Assembly (NCBI GenBank): GCA_965140735.1
Contig: OZ223306.1
Span: forward strand, 1,302,001-1,366,000
Direction: 5' to 3'
DNA length: 64,000 nt
Source: Fusibacter_A sp965140735
Lineage (GTDB): Bacteria > Bacillota > Clostridia > Peptostreptococcales > Acidaminobacteraceae
A program made the position numbers and the translations under genes. Under the pieces are notes generated by a model. The model had not been told where the DNA came from and made no database searches. It saw only the letters and a program-made list of their open reading frames with translations. The first letter of the stretch is position 1; every line of letters starts with the position of its first letter. Positions 1 through 9,853 of the stretch are shown here, in pieces.

Positions 1-1419
1 TTCTTCGTTTCCTGACCAAGTAGCATAGGATAAATCTGAGATTCCCATAAAATAACTTTGTGACTCAAAGACGAGATCATATTTTTCAGCTGCAATTTCA
101 TTGATGGTTTCTTCAAGTGAAAATGGCAGTTTCTTCGATATTTCTGTATTGTTTACATGAGGATAATATGGACCTGATAAAGCTATGATGATAGCAGGAC
201 CCTCTAAATCAATGGCATCTTGAACAAACTCCACTAACCGCGTTGTGGCCTCAGGCAAAGTAATGGTATTTGCAGTCAACAGATCATTGAGTTCTTCCTG
301 AAATAAGTCATAACTTTCTTCAAAGCTTTGCCCTATTTCTGTCATTGCCATTTGATAGACTTGGTCAAAAGTATAAACCCTCGACACAAAGGAAATCTGT
401 TCCGGAATAACACCCGTTAGATTACAATAATTTTCATAAGCATCTGCAAAATAAATGAGTGTATCTCGTAGAGATCGATTTGCAAGAGAAACCAACTTAT
501 CCATAATGCGCTTTGGTGATCTGGTAAATGTCAACCAGTTAAAATAGCCCGTAGCAGCTTCTGGAATCGAAGCATCATATGCTTTTTTTCGATCTTTTAG
601 ATTAACCCAAACGGGTGGCGGTGTCGCTTCTTCTCCCAAGACATCACATAGATCAATATTGAGTTCTGTTTTCCGTTGCAAATCTGAAAGTACCAGCGAA
701 GGATTAAACCCGTTAAAGGGGTCTCCGATATGACTCTTAACGCCTTTAACAAAGAGTACAGGCATAACTTTCCCGACAGAGCCTTCATAAAAAATGGCTT
801 TGCCTTTAGTCTGATTAAAATACGGTTCACTGTTAATCGTTAAAAGATACTCAAGTCCATATTTTGCTCTCAGTGATGTCATAAGCGGTACAGCACAGAG
901 CATACCTCTGGATAAAGTTTCTTCATCTGGGACACTCAATAGAAGAATATTACCTTCAAACTCTTCCAATTCCGAAAAATACGTACTTAAAACCAATTGA
1001 ATCGCAGCACCTGATTTCATGTCAGCAACACCCCTGCCAAACGTCCAATTTCCGGATTCAAGATCTGCTTTTGCTTGACTATTTATTTTTTTATTGGCAA
1101 GAGCTTCGATTAATTCATCGGGTCTTAAAGAGACTGATTTGAGTTTACCGTATTCCTCAATATCGATGGCATCATGATGATGCATCAAAACGATGGTTTT
1201 ATCACCGGTCCCCTTTACCAGTGACCATATGACACTGCGTTGATAAGGATCGTTTTCAAGTGGATAGGCACCACAGTACTCACTGTGTTCACTGAAATAG
1301 GCTTGCTCTTTAATCCAATTCAAAATTTGTTCCTCTATATAAGTTTCTCTGTACGTGTTGGTGTCGCTTTGAGTTGCAACTAACCTCAAAAACAACGATC
1401 TGATACTTTCACTAAACAT
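1..1419 (-). CDS. M20-family peptidase, RocB-like (3' end outside window)
   Basis: My translation of the minus strand from ATG at 1419 is open to the window edge (473 codons), so the C-terminus is missing. The N-terminal part carries the metallopeptidase pattern: LMHHHDAID near residue 95, a GRGVADMKSGAA stretch near residue 150 and a PDEE near residue 185, as in M20/M28-type amidohydrolases. The spacing and the long N-terminus resemble RocB-type arginine-utilisation proteins. A GGGAG ribosome binding site precedes the start. The gene follows nifV in the same direction but is about 140 bp away, so co-transcription is uncertain. M20 membership is well supported; the RocB assignment is inference. 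Confidence 0.75.
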   Translation of the reverse strand, partial: MFSESIRSLFLRLVATQSDTNTYRETYIEEQILNWIKEQAYFSEHSEYCGAYPLENDPYQRSVIWSLVKGTGDKTIVLMHHHDAIDIEEYGKLKSVSLRPDELIEALANKKINSQAKADLESGNWTFGRGVADMKSGAAIQLVLSTYFSELEEFEGNILLLSVPDEETLSRGMLCAVPLMTSLRAKYGLEYLLTINSEPYFNQTKGKAIFYEGSVGKVMPVLFVKGVKSHIGDPFNGFNPSLVLSDLQRKTELNIDLCDVLGEEATPPPVWVNLKDRKKAYDASIPEAATGYFNWLTFTRSPKRIMDKLVSLANRSLRDTLIYFADAYENYCNLTGVIPEQISFVSRVYTFDQVYQMAMTEIGQSFEESYDLFQEELNDLLTANTITLPEATTRLVEFVQDAIDLEGPAIIIALSGPYYPHVNNTEISKKLPFSLEETINEIAAEKYDLVFESQSYFMGISDLSYATWSGNEE

Positions 1420-1561
1420 ATAAACTCCCATCTCGAAATCCCATTTATTTAGATTTATCTTCATTTGATCTTATATAACTTCAACTCCATTCTATCATAA
1501 ATAAATATAAGAACGACACCCAAACCACTGTTGAATTATCATTTCATTTCTTAACATTTCT

Positions 1562-2680
1562 TTAATACTCCATATTATTTCGAAGAATCTGTGTCAGAAT
1601 TTCATCATCCATCTTATTTTGATAACTGTAACTTCTGATGAGTTCTATGATCTTACCTGCCTTTTGAAAGTCCACATCATAACCTAATGCCTTCATTTTA
1701 TAAATTACAGCATGCCTTCCCGAAAGTTTTCCTAGGACAATTTCACGTTTTCTTCCAAATTCTTCTGGCATCAAAGCTTCATAAACACTAGCGTCTTTTA
1801 AAATGCCATCCACATGAATACCCGATTCATGTGAAAAACAATTTTGACCCACGATCGGCTTCAGATCATGTACTTTCTTCCCCGAGTAAAGCGCAACCAT
1901 TTCAGATGCCTGCATGAGCAACTTTTTATTAATACGACTTTCTGTATCTTCAATATAAGTAAGTGCCGCTACAATTTCTTCAAGAGCAGTGTTCCCTGCA
2001 CGTTCCCCTAGACCATTTATACTACAACTGATCCAATCCGCACCTGCCTTATAAGCAGCAAGTGCATTTGCAGTCCCCATGCCGAGATCATTATGTCCAT
2101 GAAAATCAAGTGGCACAGTTAGTTCTGTTGTAAGTGTCTTGATGATTTCAAGGGTCATAAACGGGCTCAAAATGCCCAATGTATCCGCATATCTCACACG
2201 TTCAGCACCTGCCTCTACAGCTTCATAGTAAAGTGTTTTCAAAAAATCTAAATCTGCCCTTGAAGCATCTTCTGCTCCAATAGAGACATTTAAGCCTTTT
2301 GACTTCGCATATTTAATCACAAGAGTCATTTCATCAAGTACTTGCATCCGTGTCGTGAATAGTTTCTGCTTAAGATGAATATCAGAAGATGGAACGGCTA
2401 TATGAACATTCTTAACACCTGTTTGAAGTGCAAAATCAATATCTTCCATCTTCATTCGATTCCATATTAAGAGGTCTGCTTTGAGTTTCAATTGTTGAAT
2501 GCTTTTGATGGCTTCGATTTCATCTTTTCCCATGGCTGCAACACCCACTTCTATGATATCAACCCCTAATGCGTCCAACATAATTGCGATCTCTACTTTT
2601 TCATTTTGTGTAAACGCCACACCAGGCGTTTGTTCACCATCTCGTAAAGTTGTGTCTAAAATATTCAGTCTTCTCATCAT
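1562..2680 (-). CDS. nifV: Homocitrate synthase NifV
   Basis: The 372-aa protein is a DRE-TIM metallolyase. The N-terminal DTTLRDGEQTPG motif (about residue 9) binds the metal and starts the active site. FHGHNDLGMGTANA (about 193) and NGLGERAGN (about 222) complete the isopropylmalate/homocitrate synthase signature. NifV condenses acetyl-CoA with 2-oxoglutarate to homocitrate, the organic ligand of FeMo-cofactor. It is the last gene of the nif operon, 36 bp after nifB, behind a GAGGAT ribosome binding site. It lacks the long C-terminal regulatory domain of leucine-pathway LeuA. Its position after nifB makes NifV far more likely than a lysine-pathway enzyme. Confidence 0.93.
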   Translation of the reverse strand: MMRRLNILDTTLRDGEQTPGVAFTQNEKVEIAIMLDALGVDIIEVGVAAMGKDEIEAIKSIQQLKLKADLLIWNRMKMEDIDFALQTGVKNVHIAVPSSDIHLKQKLFTTRMQVLDEMTLVIKYAKSKGLNVSIGAEDASRADLDFLKTLYYEAVEAGAERVRYADTLGILSPFMTLEIIKTLTTELTVPLDFHGHNDLGMGTANALAAYKAGADWISCSINGLGERAGNTALEEIVAALTYIEDTESRINKKLLMQASEMVALYSGKKVHDLKPIVGQNCFSHESGIHVDGILKDASVYEALMPEEFGRKREIVLGKLSGRHAVIYKMKALGYDVDFQKAGKIIELIRSYSYQNKMDDEILTQILRNNMEY

Positions 2681-2716
2681 CTTATCCTCGATTCATTTTA
2701 AGCTTCTATAGGCTAT

Positions 2717-3640
2717 TTACCCCACATTTTTTCTTCTACAAACACCTGCATGACCTTTCATACCAATATTTCCAAGCCTTCCAATAGCATCCGCTCTACA
2801 CTGCTTACAGTGATACATCTGTGTAAGATATAAACCACCTGCACTGCGAATTGTTGCAAGTTCTTCATCAGAAACCGTTGCCCTGTGCTCGAATTTCGTG
2901 CCACTAACAGGAATCAAAGGAATCAGATTGGAAATGGCCGCGCCCTTCTCCATGGCTGTTTTTATAACCTCAACCACATGTTGATCATTAATGCCTTTAA
3001 TCACCACAGTGTTGGTCTTGACAACAATGCCAGCTTTAGATGCTGCTTCGATACCTTCTAATTGCTTATCCATAAGTATTTTAGCGGCTTCTATACCGTA
3101 ATAAGTTTTATTTTTATAGTGAATATAACTGTAGATTTCAGCACCAATTTCTGGGATAACGGCATTAATAGTCACTGTGATATGAGATACGCCAAGGTCT
3201 ATCAAATCATCTAAGTACTCAGTCAACAACAGTCCATTGGTGGAGAGACAAAATGTGACTTTTGAATCATACGTTCTGATGAGCCTCAGCGTTTTAAATG
3301 TATTTTCAAAATTTGCAAGTGCATCTCCAGGACCTGCAATCCCTACAACAGATAATTTATCCAGTTGTTCTTTAACTTCCACATATCTTTTTAAGGCTTC
3401 AATAGGAGATAAAATTTCGCTGGAAACCCCTGGTCGACTTTCATTGACACAGTCAAATTTACGATTACAATAATTACATTTGATATTACACATAGGTGCC
3501 ACAGGCAAATGCATTCGAGCATATTCATGTGCATCTGCACTATAGCAAGGATGATTAAGTGTCTTCCTCGCTATATCCTCTGTGATATTTGCGGGAATTT
3601 TAGGCATCTTTTTTCTGATCATTAATTCTGCTGACATCAT
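2717..3640 (-). CDS. nifB: FeMo-cofactor biosynthesis radical SAM protein NifB
   Basis: This 307-aa radical SAM protein has the HPCYSADAHEYARMHLPVAP-type NifB signature followed by CNIKCNYC, whose CX3CX2C cysteines bind the SAM-cleaving [4Fe-4S] cluster, and GIAGPGDALAN. NifB fuses two [4Fe-4S] clusters and inserts a carbide to make NifB-co, the precursor passed to NifEN. A C-terminal CKQCRADAIG pair is present. There is no C-terminal NifX-like domain, so this is the short NifB form. I chose ATG at 3640, which sits 5 bp after GGGAG; an upstream GTG at 3646 is possible. The start overlaps the 3' end of nifN by about 40 bp, suggesting translational coupling. Confidence 0.95.
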   Translation of the reverse strand: MMSAELMIRKKMPKIPANITEDIARKTLNHPCYSADAHEYARMHLPVAPMCNIKCNYCNRKFDCVNESRPGVSSEILSPIEALKRYVEVKEQLDKLSVVGIAGPGDALANFENTFKTLRLIRTYDSKVTFCLSTNGLLLTEYLDDLIDLGVSHITVTINAVIPEIGAEIYSYIHYKNKTYYGIEAAKILMDKQLEGIEAASKAGIVVKTNTVVIKGINDQHVVEVIKTAMEKGAAISNLIPLIPVSGTKFEHRATVSDEELATIRSAGGLYLTQMYHCKQCRADAIGRLGNIGMKGHAGVCRRKNVG

Positions 3641-5009
3641 CTTCACTCCCTTCTAATTTCTGCTCTCCAAAGTAAGTCTCATAGATAGAGTTTCTATAAC
3701 CCATATGTTTATGATCCAATATGGTATTAGTCAAATCATCAAGAAATCTCATGGTACCTTCATATCCAACAAAAAGCTTCCTCTGTCCTCCCACTTGATC
3801 ATGAACTGGAAATCCAATTCTCACAAGAGGCACTTCTTCCTTTTCCATGATGAACTTCCCATCTGAGTTACCAATTAAAAGATTGACTTGACGTTCTCTA
3901 ACATACTTCTGAATGGTATCAAAATCAGTATCATCTAAAAGCAATGTCGTCTCATTAAGTCCTTTCGATTTTAAACGTTCCTTATATTTTTCACTTTGTG
4001 TGCCAGTGGCCACAATCTCGGGAACAATACCGTTTTCCATACAGAGCAAAGTGGTCGAATAGACGATTTCAGGATCTCCAAAGATAGCAGCACGGCCTTC
4101 CCCGTTGTATTTATGAGAATCCACCATGGCATCTAAAAGGCGTCCACGGTCTTCTCTCAAGCATTCTGGAACAGGTTTCCCAGTGATTTCAGATAAACAA
4201 TTCAAAAACATATCCGTTTGCTTTAATCCAATTGGTATTGGCACTTGATATAATGGAACGCCATGGTTTTCCTCAAGCCACATACCAGGTGATAAATAAG
4301 CACCTATAAAACTGCCAATTTCAATGGTGGCGATTGCACCCCCCATTTTTTTTATATCTGATGCCTTTGTGCCCCCTTTGGGAATTTTGACATATTCATT
4401 TGAATAAGGCGCATCCAGCGTCCTTGAGATATCAGGAAGCAGTACGTAGGGCACTTCAAACAACTCTAAAATACGTTTTAAAGCTCTTTGATCTGCAGGC
4501 GTAATTAATGTTGAAATTATATTAATATGATTTGAGGGTTCATTTGTTTTTACAAAGTGAGATACGATAGCCTTAAGTGCGGCAAAATACCCTTCATACT
4601 GAGATGCACCATATCCAGGCGTTGCCACAGTTATAATCTCCATATCAAGATCATTCTCTATTTTAAATTCTTCTGTGATGCGCTTGATATCTTCTCCAAT
4701 AGTCTCTGCTAAGCAAGTGGTTAAAACGCCTAAAATTTCAGGTGCATACTGCTTAGAAATATTACTAATACCTTTTTTTAAACTAGCACTCCCCCCATAC
4801 ACAGTTTCCTTCTCATTCAGTGATGAAGAAGCTATGTCAATGGGTTCATTGTAATGTGTGGCAATATGCCGTCTCATATAAGTACTACACCCCTGTGAAC
4901 CATGCATCATAATCATGGCACCTTCAACGCCTTTAAGGGCCAAACAACCTCCTATGGGCATACACATCTTACATGGATTTGTATTTAGATTCACAAAATT
5001 TCGACTCAT
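3600..5009 (-). CDS. nifN: Nitrogenase cofactor scaffold subunit NifN
   Basis: The 469-aa protein belongs to the NifK/NifN branch. Cluster cysteines are visible in NPCKMCMPIGGC (about 12-23), HGSQGCSTYMRRH (about 37) and TTCLAETIGED (about 98). With NifE it forms the alpha2beta2 scaffold on which NifB-co matures to FeMo-co. Placement after nifE with a 4-bp ATGA overlap (5006-5009) and before nifB separates it from NifK, which lies upstream in the operon. Length fits stand-alone NifN; it is not fused to NifB, unlike the nifN-B fusion known in some clostridia. Confidence 0.9.
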   Translation of the reverse strand: MSRNFVNLNTNPCKMCMPIGGCLALKGVEGAMIMMHGSQGCSTYMRRHIATHYNEPIDIASSSLNEKETVYGGSASLKKGISNISKQYAPEILGVLTTCLAETIGEDIKRITEEFKIENDLDMEIITVATPGYGASQYEGYFAALKAIVSHFVKTNEPSNHINIISTLITPADQRALKRILELFEVPYVLLPDISRTLDAPYSNEYVKIPKGGTKASDIKKMGGAIATIEIGSFIGAYLSPGMWLEENHGVPLYQVPIPIGLKQTDMFLNCLSEITGKPVPECLREDRGRLLDAMVDSHKYNGEGRAAIFGDPEIVYSTTLLCMENGIVPEIVATGTQSEKYKERLKSKGLNETTLLLDDTDFDTIQKYVRERQVNLLIGNSDGKFIMEKEEVPLVRIGFPVHDQVGGQRKLFVGYEGTMRFLDDLTNTILDHKHMGYRNSIYETYFGEQKLEGSEDDVSRINDQKKDA

Positions 5010-6415
5010 TCAATCACCTCACCAAACGCTATTGTCCTTTTCTGCTCTTTTCTTATATGTGCCCACACAGGGCTATTTAAAGTTAAATCCAATTCTCTTG
5101 CAAAGTTTATGGCACCTTCAAAACCACTGAGAGGGTGTTTTCGCTCATGATTATGATCGATAAAGGCCACACCAAGTTTATAAGCAAGCGGCCTTTCTTT
5201 AACCCCACCCACAAGTAAATCTGCGCCTTTTGCTCTGATGAAATTTTCAAGTTCTGTTGGATTCGCATCATCCAAAATCACAGTACCAGAATCCGATAAG
5301 TCTCGGATCGTTGCATATTCATCTTTTTGGCCTGTTTGTGTGCCCACCATCACTGATTGTATACCAATATCTTTAAATTGCTTAATCAAAGAAATCGCTT
5401 TAAAACCCCCGCCAACATAAATTGCTGCTGTTTTACCTTTAACACGCTCTTTATAAGGTGCAATGGCCGCTTCCGTCTTGCTGACATATGATTCAATCAA
5501 TGCTTCTGTCTTTGCTTTGACCAAATCGCTTCCTGTTAAGGCCGCTACTCTTCTTAAGGACCTCACTGTATCCTCAATACCTAAAAAACTAATTTTTTCA
5601 TAAGGTATACCATATGCCTCTTGCATTTTTCCCGCTAAGTAAACCATAGAGCCTGCACACTGAACAATGTTGAAAGCTGCATTTTTGGCTTCTTTTAGTG
5701 AGTCACATGTGGCATCTCCTGTGATCGCTGTAATGAGACGTATGCCCATTCTTTCAAAATATGACTTTACAAGCCAAGCTTCACCCGCTAAATTGAATTC
5801 GCCTAAGAGATTAAATGTGAGTGGATCAGGCTTCTCAACAGTCTCCTTTCTCCCCATTAAACTTAGTATTGCATTACAAGCCGCTTTGTAACCACTTGAT
5901 TTATTCCCAGCAAAGCCAGAAGATTGCACCGGAATAACTCTAATATTGTATTTTGCCTCTGCGCTACTGCATACAGCACCTAGATCGTCCCCGATAACCC
6001 CCACCACGCAAGTGGCATATACGAAAATTACTTTGGGTTCATACACTGCCATAATTTCATCAATGGCGCTTGTCAGCTTTTTTTCACCCCCAAAAATAAT
6101 GTCTCTTTCTTTCATATCTGTGGAAAAGCTATTTCTAAAAATTTCCTTGTCACTGCTCAAACTCCCTCTAATATCCCAAGTGTAGCTTGCGCACCCAATG
6201 GGCCCATGAATGATGTGAATGGCATCTGTAATTGGATTCAAAACCACACGTGCACCACAGTAGACACATGCTCTTTGACTCACAGCACCTGATACGCTCC
6301 CTTGATCACATTCGAATTCTGTATTATCACTTGTCTTATTGTTGTACATTACTGACAATTTTCTTTCTTCTAATAGCGTTTCTTCTATCACTTTTGCATT
6401 TGCTGTATTGCTCAA
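5006..6415 (-). CDS. nifE: Nitrogenase cofactor scaffold subunit NifE
   Basis: NifE pairs with NifN in the FeMo-co scaffold. The protein shows CVYCGARVVLNPI, HGPIGCASYTWD and ATCVVGVIGDD cluster-binding segments, plus FNIVQCAGSMVYLA, equivalent to the cofactor-contacting cysteine segment of NifD. The reading frame extends upstream to a GTG at 6454, but the best start is TTG at 6415 (protein LSNTAN...), because GGGGG lies a normal distance before it and the upstream part falls in a hairpin. Use of TTG would lower initiation. It follows the ferredoxin gene after a gap holding an inverted repeat. Confidence 0.9.
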   Translation of the reverse strand: MSNTANAKVIEETLLEERKLSVMYNNKTSDNTEFECDQGSVSGAVSQRACVYCGARVVLNPITDAIHIIHGPIGCASYTWDIRGSLSSDKEIFRNSFSTDMKERDIIFGGEKKLTSAIDEIMAVYEPKVIFVYATCVVGVIGDDLGAVCSSAEAKYNIRVIPVQSSGFAGNKSSGYKAACNAILSLMGRKETVEKPDPLTFNLLGEFNLAGEAWLVKSYFERMGIRLITAITGDATCDSLKEAKNAAFNIVQCAGSMVYLAGKMQEAYGIPYEKISFLGIEDTVRSLRRVAALTGSDLVKAKTEALIESYVSKTEAAIAPYKERVKGKTAAIYVGGGFKAISLIKQFKDIGIQSVMVGTQTGQKDEYATIRDLSDSGTVILDDANPTELENFIRAKGADLLVGGVKERPLAYKLGVAFIDHNHERKHPLSGFEGAINFARELDLTLNSPVWAHIRKEQKRTIAFGEVIE

Positions 6416-6438
6416 GATACCATCCCCCTTTTTTATAT

Positions 6439-6506
6439 AAGTCCCCCTGTACACTTGAATGATGCATTAAAATCTCTCATCCATTTACAAGCATACAGGG
6501 GGACTT
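6439..6506 (-). other. Inverted repeat between ferredoxin gene and nifE
   Basis: Arms 6439-6457 and 6488-6506 match over about 17 of 19 bases, with the shared core AAGTCCCCCTGTA, and enclose a 30-base loop. The right arm begins at the base next to the ferredoxin stop codon. On the minus-strand transcript this makes a strong hairpin without a following U-run, so it is probably an mRNA processing or stability element rather than a full terminator. It separates the structural half (nifHI1I2DK-fdx) from the assembly half (nifENBV). Confidence 0.6.
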
Positions 6507-6812
6507 TCATATGAGAAGCCTATCGATGGTTTCTCCATTTTCTAAGGCTTCTAAAATATCATCCACATCTTCATCCGTCACATGGCCATACCATGTCTGC
6601 TCAGGATAAATCATCACCACTGGACCTTTGTCACATAGCCCCATACAACCGGTTCCAGTGATCATCACATCTTTGTCCATATCATTTTCAAAGATCGCCT
6701 CATTGAAAGTCTGAATCAAATTATGGGATGATTTCTTTTCGCAAACGCCCTGAACTTTACCATTTAACCTTGTACTTGCACATATAAAAATATGATGCTT
6801 TGGTTTTGCCAT
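6507..6812 (-). CDS. Thioredoxin-like [2Fe-2S] ferredoxin
   Basis: A 101-aa thioredoxin-fold ferredoxin of the clostridial Shethna type. Cysteines appear in FICAST near residue 10, GVCEKK near residue 22, and GTGCMGLCDKGPVV near residues 52-56. Family members are small acidic [2Fe-2S] proteins, and the C. pasteurianum homologue has been reported to associate with the MoFe protein. Position between nifK and nifE suggests a role in electron transfer or cluster handling for nitrogenase. Start ATG at 6812 is chosen because AGGAGG precedes it; the longer frame starting at 6848 has no good ribosome binding site. Confidence 0.85.
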   Translation of the reverse strand: MAKPKHHIFICASTRLNGKVQGVCEKKSSHNLIQTFNEAIFENDMDKDVMITGTGCMGLCDKGPVVMIYPEQTWYGHVTDEDVDDILEALENGETIDRLLI

Positions 6813-6857
6813 AAACGCCTCCTCTCTGAAATTGATATCCTTTATCATTTAACGTTC

Positions 6858-8222
6858 TTATAAGACCAGTTCCATGTCTTCATCCTCGCAAGTTAAATCC
6901 CTGATATCCAGAAAAGCCGTACTGATCTTTTCAATCATGCGAATCATACCCATATAACCCACAAGCGGGAAAAAGCTATGCCCCACACGATCGAGAATCG
7001 GAAATCCAACTCTTAGAAGTGGAATGCCTTCGGCTCTCGCAATGAATTTACCATAGGTATTGCCTATAATCATATCCACAGGACTGTTTTTAATCCACTG
7101 ATGAAGCGTCATAAGGTCTCCCTTAGACTTCACATTTTCAGCTTCAACGCCGTATTCTTGAAGTACGGTTTCAATGCTCTTATCAAACTCTTTACCCGGT
7201 GTTCCAGTTAAGATATGAACTGGAATCATGCCAAGGCTGACAACAAGTTCTGTCATCGGCACTATAACATCGGGATCACCGAAGAGTGCCACACGTTTTC
7301 CGTGATAGTGATTATGAACATCCACCATTAAATCTACCAACTGACCTCGCTCAAGTTCTAGCTCATAAGGAACTTCTCCACCTGTTAATTCGAGAATTTT
7401 CATAATGAAATCGTCTGTGGCTTTAATGCCCACAGGGACTTTAATAAGATGTGCTGGGACATTACACTTAGCTTCGAGTTCATAAGCACCATCTTTTGAA
7501 GCAAAACTGCCCATTGCTATAGTGGCTTTACTGTGTCCCGATTTTCGAATATCTTCAACCTTTGCGCCACCCTTTGGATACATCTGATAGCGTCCAGTAA
7601 GTGGTGCATTTACCACATCACTTGTATCTGGAAACATAATAAATGGGGCTTTTAGAAGATTTAAAATACGTTTTATTTCCTTCATATCAGAAGGTTCCAC
7701 ATATCCAGGCAGTAGATTTATCACATCATTCTTCTCCTCAGATGGTTCTGCAAGATAGGTGACCATGGCCTTAACCATGTTAGCAAAACCAGTTACATGC
7801 GACCCCACATAGCTTGGCGTATTAGCATGAATGACCGTTTTACCTTCTGGAATTTTAGAAGATCTTATGATCTCTCCAATGTCATCTCCTATGGTTTCTG
7901 AAAGACAAGTGGTATTGATGGCAATTACATCCGGGTTATAGATCGAAAATATATTTTTTATACCCGTTGTGAGGTTTGGTTTCCCGCCAAATACAGAAGC
8001 TCCTTCAGTAAATGAACTTGTAGATGCCATAATAGGATCTCTATAGTGTCTAGTCAAATGCATTCTGTGATAAGAACAACACCCTTGTGACCCGTGGCTA
8101 TGAGGGAGACAGTTATGGATGCCTATAGCTGCGTACATCGCGCCAATTGGTTGACACGTCTTTGCGGGATTAACCACTAAAGCTTTTCTTTCTATACTAC
8201 TTATTGGTGTATTATCAAGCAT
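6858..8222 (-). CDS. nifK: Nitrogenase MoFe protein beta chain NifK
   Basis: The 454-aa protein is the short clostridial form of NifK, lacking the extended N-terminus of proteobacterial proteins. P-cluster cysteine segments are NPAKTCQPIGAMYA (about 22), HGSQGCCSYHRMHLTRH (about 48) and NTTCLSETIGDD (about 105). With NifD it forms the alpha2beta2 MoFe protein that reduces N2. It overlaps the nifD stop by 8 bp and precedes the ferredoxin gene. No anfG/vnfG-like delta subunit gene lies between D and K, which favours the Mo enzyme. Confidence 0.95.
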   Translation of the reverse strand: MLDNTPISSIERKALVVNPAKTCQPIGAMYAAIGIHNCLPHSHGSQGCCSYHRMHLTRHYRDPIMASTSSFTEGASVFGGKPNLTTGIKNIFSIYNPDVIAINTTCLSETIGDDIGEIIRSSKIPEGKTVIHANTPSYVGSHVTGFANMVKAMVTYLAEPSEEKNDVINLLPGYVEPSDMKEIKRILNLLKAPFIMFPDTSDVVNAPLTGRYQMYPKGGAKVEDIRKSGHSKATIAMGSFASKDGAYELEAKCNVPAHLIKVPVGIKATDDFIMKILELTGGEVPYELELERGQLVDLMVDVHNHYHGKRVALFGDPDVIVPMTELVVSLGMIPVHILTGTPGKEFDKSIETVLQEYGVEAENVKSKGDLMTLHQWIKNSPVDMIIGNTYGKFIARAEGIPLLRVGFPILDRVGHSFFPLVGYMGMIRMIEKISTAFLDIRDLTCEDEDMELVL

Positions 8223-9831
8223 TTTTCACCTCTCCTTCCTCTACCCATTTCCCTACGAGATTAGGCGATGTCTTCCACGGTGGCTTCACATAACTCCACG
8301 CGGGTGTAAAGATTCCTGCATAAACGTCTCTTGCAAAATTCAGTGCGCCTTGGTACCCTGCATAAGGACCACCATAATCATACGAATGAAGTTGCTTCGA
8401 ATAAACGCCCATTTTTTGAATTGCGTATTTGTCTTTAATACCTGAACCGAAGAAGTCTGGTTTAAGCGCATGAATCAGTTCTTCTGTTTCAAAGTGGTTT
8501 AAATCGTCTACTAGTAAGCTGCCATCCTTCATTTCTTTGATCATACCATCATACTTGCTGAGTTGAATTTTATCTTTTAGTGCTTCATATTTTTCAACAG
8601 GTATACGTAAATGATATTTTTCATCATCTTTTTCCACTGTGATTTCTTCAATACTTCTAGTATCCGCATCCAGTTTAATATCTGGAATCACATCACGGCC
8701 TTCATAATCATCTCTATGTGCAAATTCGTAACCAGCTGCCACTGTGGACATGCCAATCTCACTTAAAAGGCCTTGATAATGATGTGCTCTTGATCCCCCT
8801 ACAAACAAGATCGCTGTTTTACCTTGGCATTTTTCCTTAAAGTAAGCCATTTCTTCTTCTACTGCGGCCACTTCCTCTGCTATAACGGCCTCAGTCCTAG
8901 CTGTGAGCTCTGGATCGTCAAAATACATTGCAATTTCTCTAAGAGATTGGCTCATACCTTCAACACCGATAAAATTGGTTTTAAGCCATGGAATACCGTA
9001 TTTGGTCTCAATCATTTCAGCAATGTAGTTAATTGATCTATGACACTGAACTAGATTTAGATTAGCATGATGTGCCATACTGATTTCATCATAAGTTGAG
9101 TTCCCCGTCATAGTGGTGATCACATCGTACCCGATTTTGTGAAGCACCCTAGAGATTTCCCATTCGTCGCCTCCGATATTGTATTCTCCAAGAATATTAA
9201 TCGAAAATTTCTTGGTTTTACCATCGCCTTTACCTATGACATCTGTCATCAGCTTATTGTTGGCAATATGGTGACCCGCTGATTGGCTGACGCCTTTATA
9301 TCCTTCACAGCTAAAAGATAAAATGGGAATTCCAAATTTTTCTTGCATTTCTCTTGAAACGGCATGAACATCATCACCGATAAGACCCACTGGACAAGTT
9401 GAACTCACTGAAATAGCTCTTGGAGAAAAGGTCAAAATCGCTTCTTCTATGGCTTTTTTAAGCCTCTTTTCTCCACCAAATACGATGTCTGTCTCCTGCA
9501 TGTCTGTGGAAAAACAATATTCTAAAAAGTTCTTACCACCTTCTCTTGCTTTTCCTTTATTGCGTCTAGTTCCCCATGCATAATAGGAACAACCGATAGG
9601 TCCATGTACAATATGAACCATATCCACAATAGGTCCTATGACAACCCCTTTACACCCTGCATAGCAACAGCCTCTGTTGCTTATAATTCCGGGAATAGTA
9701 CGCGTGTTAGCCTCGATCACTTGTAATTCATCGGATTCTTTCACAACAATATGCTTTTTTCTGTTTTTCATCACTTTTGCAGGATAGGCTTCAAGCATTT
9801 TTGTTCGTAATTCTTTATTGTTCACCGCCAT
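8215..9831 (-). CDS. nifD: Nitrogenase MoFe protein alpha chain NifD
   Basis: The 538-aa protein carries the P-cluster cysteines in CCYAGCKG (about 52), GPIGCSYYAWG (about 80) and STCPVGLIGDD, and both FeMo-co ligands: Cys in NLVQCHRSINYI and His in QLHSYDYGGPYAGYQGA. A charged insertion of roughly 50 residues (about 385-440) is the hallmark of clostridial NifD and explains the length. It catalyses N2 reduction at FeMo-co. It is preceded by nifI2 and translationally overlaps nifK. The frame is intact. Confidence 0.96.
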   Translation of the reverse strand: MAVNNKELRTKMLEAYPAKVMKNRKKHIVVKESDELQVIEANTRTIPGIISNRGCCYAGCKGVVIGPIVDMVHIVHGPIGCSYYAWGTRRNKGKAREGGKNFLEYCFSTDMQETDIVFGGEKRLKKAIEEAILTFSPRAISVSSTCPVGLIGDDVHAVSREMQEKFGIPILSFSCEGYKGVSQSAGHHIANNKLMTDVIGKGDGKTKKFSINILGEYNIGGDEWEISRVLHKIGYDVITTMTGNSTYDEISMAHHANLNLVQCHRSINYIAEMIETKYGIPWLKTNFIGVEGMSQSLREIAMYFDDPELTARTEAVIAEEVAAVEEEMAYFKEKCQGKTAILFVGGSRAHHYQGLLSEIGMSTVAAGYEFAHRDDYEGRDVIPDIKLDADTRSIEEITVEKDDEKYHLRIPVEKYEALKDKIQLSKYDGMIKEMKDGSLLVDDLNHFETEELIHALKPDFFGSGIKDKYAIQKMGVYSKQLHSYDYGGPYAGYQGALNFARDVYAGIFTPAWSYVKPPWKTSPNLVGKWVEEGEVKNA

Positions 9832-9853
9832 TTATTCCTCCTGTTTTTAACCC

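Noticed and set aside
597..830. 77-codon minus-strand frame in the M20 peptidase region
   Set aside because: It lies in another frame of the long partial peptidase gene, whose conserved motifs are in the continuous frame.
6858..9831. Alternative (V or Fe-only) nitrogenase
   Set aside because: No delta-subunit gene between D and K, and NifD has the clostridial Mo-type insertion and both FeMo-co ligands.
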